This document shows, one piece after another, positions 5,920 to 7,053 of a DNA stretch of 7,053 nucleotides. Positions within the stretch are counted from its first letter, which is position 1, and each line of letters begins with the position of its first letter. This DNA is from a bacterium (GTDB lineage Bacteria; Tectomicrobia; Entotheonellia; Entotheonellales; Entotheonellaceae). Under the pieces are notes generated by a model. It saw nothing but the letters and a program-made list of their open reading frames with translations, searched no databases and was not told the DNA's origin. The stretch lies in NCBI GenBank assembly GCA_027294925.1, contig JAPULM010000330.1, forward strand, positions 1 to 7,053, given 5' to 3'. Both the position numbers and the translations under genes were made by a program.

Positions 5920-6951
5920 ATGACATATGAGGAGATGTATAACGGTAGGCTACGTATTTATAGCATGGATATGGTCGACGCCCAGGATACTTTTGCCAAC
6001 GATGTGCAAAAGGGTCTTGCTGCAATACCCAAAGCCTTACCGGCCAAATATTTTTATGATGCGGATGGGTCAACACTGTATGAGCAAATTTGTGCCTTGC
6101 CGGAGTATTATCCATACCGAGCCGAAGGTGAAATTCTGGCCACATTTGGAGCTGAAATACATGCCGAAATTGGCCATTTACCATTGATTGAGCTAGGGCC
6201 CGGTAATGCGGCCAAAACGCGTCATCTTCTCGTTCATTATGAACAAGCGGGGATTGATTTCGTTTATTGCCCGGTGGAAATTGAACGCACCATCATGTTG
6301 CGCACTGCCGAGCAATTACTGTCTGACTACCCGCACCTGTCGATCGCTGCATTGCATGCTGATTTTGCTCAACATCCGGAAGTCGTCCAGCGTTTGTGTC
6401 TTAACGTCAAAGCGGTTGCTTTTCTCGGCTCAAGTATGGGGAATTTTACCGCCCGGGAGAGCGCTATTTTCCTGCGGCGTATGCGAGACATGATGGGCGC
6501 AGATGACGCCTTTTTGCTCGGCATTGATTTGAAAAAGTCAACCCGTCTATTACTACCGGCCTATGATGACGCACAGGGCGTGACGGCGGCCTTCAATCTT
6601 AATCTCCTACAGCGTATTAATCGTGAACTTGGTGGCGACTTCGATTTACGATACTTCGAACATGTTGCGCTGTATAATGCAGCATGTGGGCGTATTGAAA
6701 TGCATTTGCGTAGTGTACGGACGCAACAGGTGACGATTGCCAATCTTGCCCAATCGGTTCGCTTTGCAGCGGGCGAAACCATCCATACTGAAAATTCGTA
6801 CAAATATTCGCTTGACGACATCCAGGCGATGGGTGATAAGGCAGGTTTTCAACTTGATAAAACTTGGTATGATAAACAAGGATACTTCCTTGTCGCCTTG
6901 TTTCGTCCTAAGCCGTCAAGCGCTCAATTCAGCCCGGCAAACAGGGGGTAA
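5920..6951 (+). CDS. egtD: EgtD: L-histidine N-alpha-methyltransferase (hercynine synthase)
   Basis: The 343-residue protein (from ATG 5920) is a SAM-dependent methyltransferase of the EgtD family. It trimethylates the alpha-amino group of histidine to give hercynine, the precursor of ergothioneine and selenoneine. In order, the sequence shows YFYDADGS (44-51), LPEYYPYR (60-67), SAM motif ELGPGNAAKTR (91-101), FLGSSMGNF (168-176), AYDDAQGVTAAFN (214-226) and IHTENSYKYS (288-297). Y46, Y63, N175, Y215, E291 and S293 line up with the histidine-binding Y39, Y56, N166, Y206, E282 and S284 I recall for the mycobacterial enzyme. M261 lines up with M252, which with E282 sets specificity for histidine over tryptophan. 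Alternative starts are TTG 5875 and ATG 5965; the last would give the usual family N-terminus near FANDVQKGL. It is divergent from the glycosyltransferase gene, and the next gene starts 5 bases after it. Confidence 0.92.
   Translation: MTYEEMYNGRLRIYSMDMVDAQDTFANDVQKGLAAIPKALPAKYFYDADGSTLYEQICALPEYYPYRAEGEILATFGAEIHAEIGHLPLIELGPGNAAKTRHLLVHYEQAGIDFVYCPVEIERTIMLRTAEQLLSDYPHLSIAALHADFAQHPEVVQRLCLNVKAVAFLGSSMGNFTARESAIFLRRMRDMMGADDAFLLGIDLKKSTRLLLPAYDDAQGVTAAFNLNLLQRINRELGGDFDLRYFEHVALYNAACGRIEMHLRSVRTQQVTIANLAQSVRFAAGETIHTENSYKYSLDDIQAMGDKAGFQLDKTWYDKQGYFLVALFRPKPSSAQFSPANRG
6943..6948 (+). promoter_or_regulatory. Ribosome binding site of the lipoprotein gene
   Basis: AGGGGG abuts the egtD stop codon and lies eight bases before the ATG at 6957, which suggests translational coupling with egtD. 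Confidence 0.6.
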
Positions 6952-6956
6952 TCGGC

Positions 6957-7053
6957 ATGGCCGCGATGCGTTTGACGTCCTGCATAGCGGTGTTGTTACT
7001 GTTGGCAATGTTGAGCCTGAGTGCTTGTTCATCCGCCATCATGACGGCGCAAG
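6957..7053 (+). CDS. Lipoprotein, N-terminal fragment (3' end outside window)
   Basis: Only the first 32 codons are inside the window. They encode a lipoprotein signal peptide: a short basic start (MAAMR), a hydrophobic core (IAVLLLLAMLSL) and a lipobox L21-S22-A23-C24. C24 would be lipidated and become the new N-terminus. Ser at +2 predicts sorting to the outer membrane in a Gram-negative cell. The start ATG at 6957 has AGGGGG eight bases upstream; an in-frame ATG at 6966 is an alternative. It begins 5 bases after the egtD stop and is probably cotranscribed with it. The function cannot be told from this fragment. A periplasmic or outer-membrane protein next to egtD is not a known step of ergothioneine or selenoneine synthesis, so a link is open. 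Confidence 0.75.
   Translation, partial: MAAMRLTSCIAVLLLLAMLSLSACSSAIMTAQ

Noticed and set aside
1..7053. CRISPR array, tRNA, rRNA, insertion sequence, attachment site or prophage genes
   Set aside because: No repeat-spacer pattern, cloverleaf, terminal inverted repeats, transposase or integrase motif was found. The window is almost fully covered by the listed genes.

Overview
The window looks like bacterial chromosome, most likely from a gammaproteobacterium. The basis is a CheX-CheB-PilZ gene arrangement, near-balanced base composition, Shine-Dalgarno starts and dense gene packing. The genus cannot be named from the sequence. It holds the ends of two genes that run off the window (a chemotaxis phosphatase on the left, a lipoprotein on the right) and seven complete genes. 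No rRNA, tRNA, CRISPR array or insertion sequence was seen.

Positions 1-1843 (+) are a signalling block: the C-terminal part of a CheX-type CheY-P phosphatase, a complete two-domain CheB methylesterase with an intact Ser-His-Asp triad, and a single-domain PilZ protein with both c-di-GMP-binding motifs. This part is ordinary in content.

Positions 1904-6951 are a metabolic block. A phosphoribosyltransferase-fold gene (+) converges on, and overlaps by 12 bases, a leftward three-gene set: a 432-residue GT-B glycosyltransferase, then a SenB-type glycosyltransferase (selenosugar synthase family), then a HAD phosphatase. Divergent from this set, across a gap of about 150 bases, is an EgtD-type histidine N-alpha-methyltransferase. 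It keeps every histidine-contacting residue I can recall from the mycobacterial enzyme. A lipoprotein gene follows 5 bases after egtD.

The main point of interest is SenB beside EgtD. By known biochemistry SenB makes a selenosugar from selenophosphate and a UDP-sugar, and EgtD makes hercynine. These are the two halves joined by SenA to give selenoneine. SenA (EgtB-like) and SenC (SelD-like) are not in the window. The extra glycosyltransferase, HAD phosphatase and phosphoribosyltransferase are not part of the known selenoneine pathway as I know it. The locus is therefore either a selenoneine cluster continuing outside the window or a variant that makes a further-modified seleno- or thiosugar product; the latter is inference. 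A ten-C tract near the start of the phosphoribosyltransferase gene is a possible slippage switch or a sequencing-error site.
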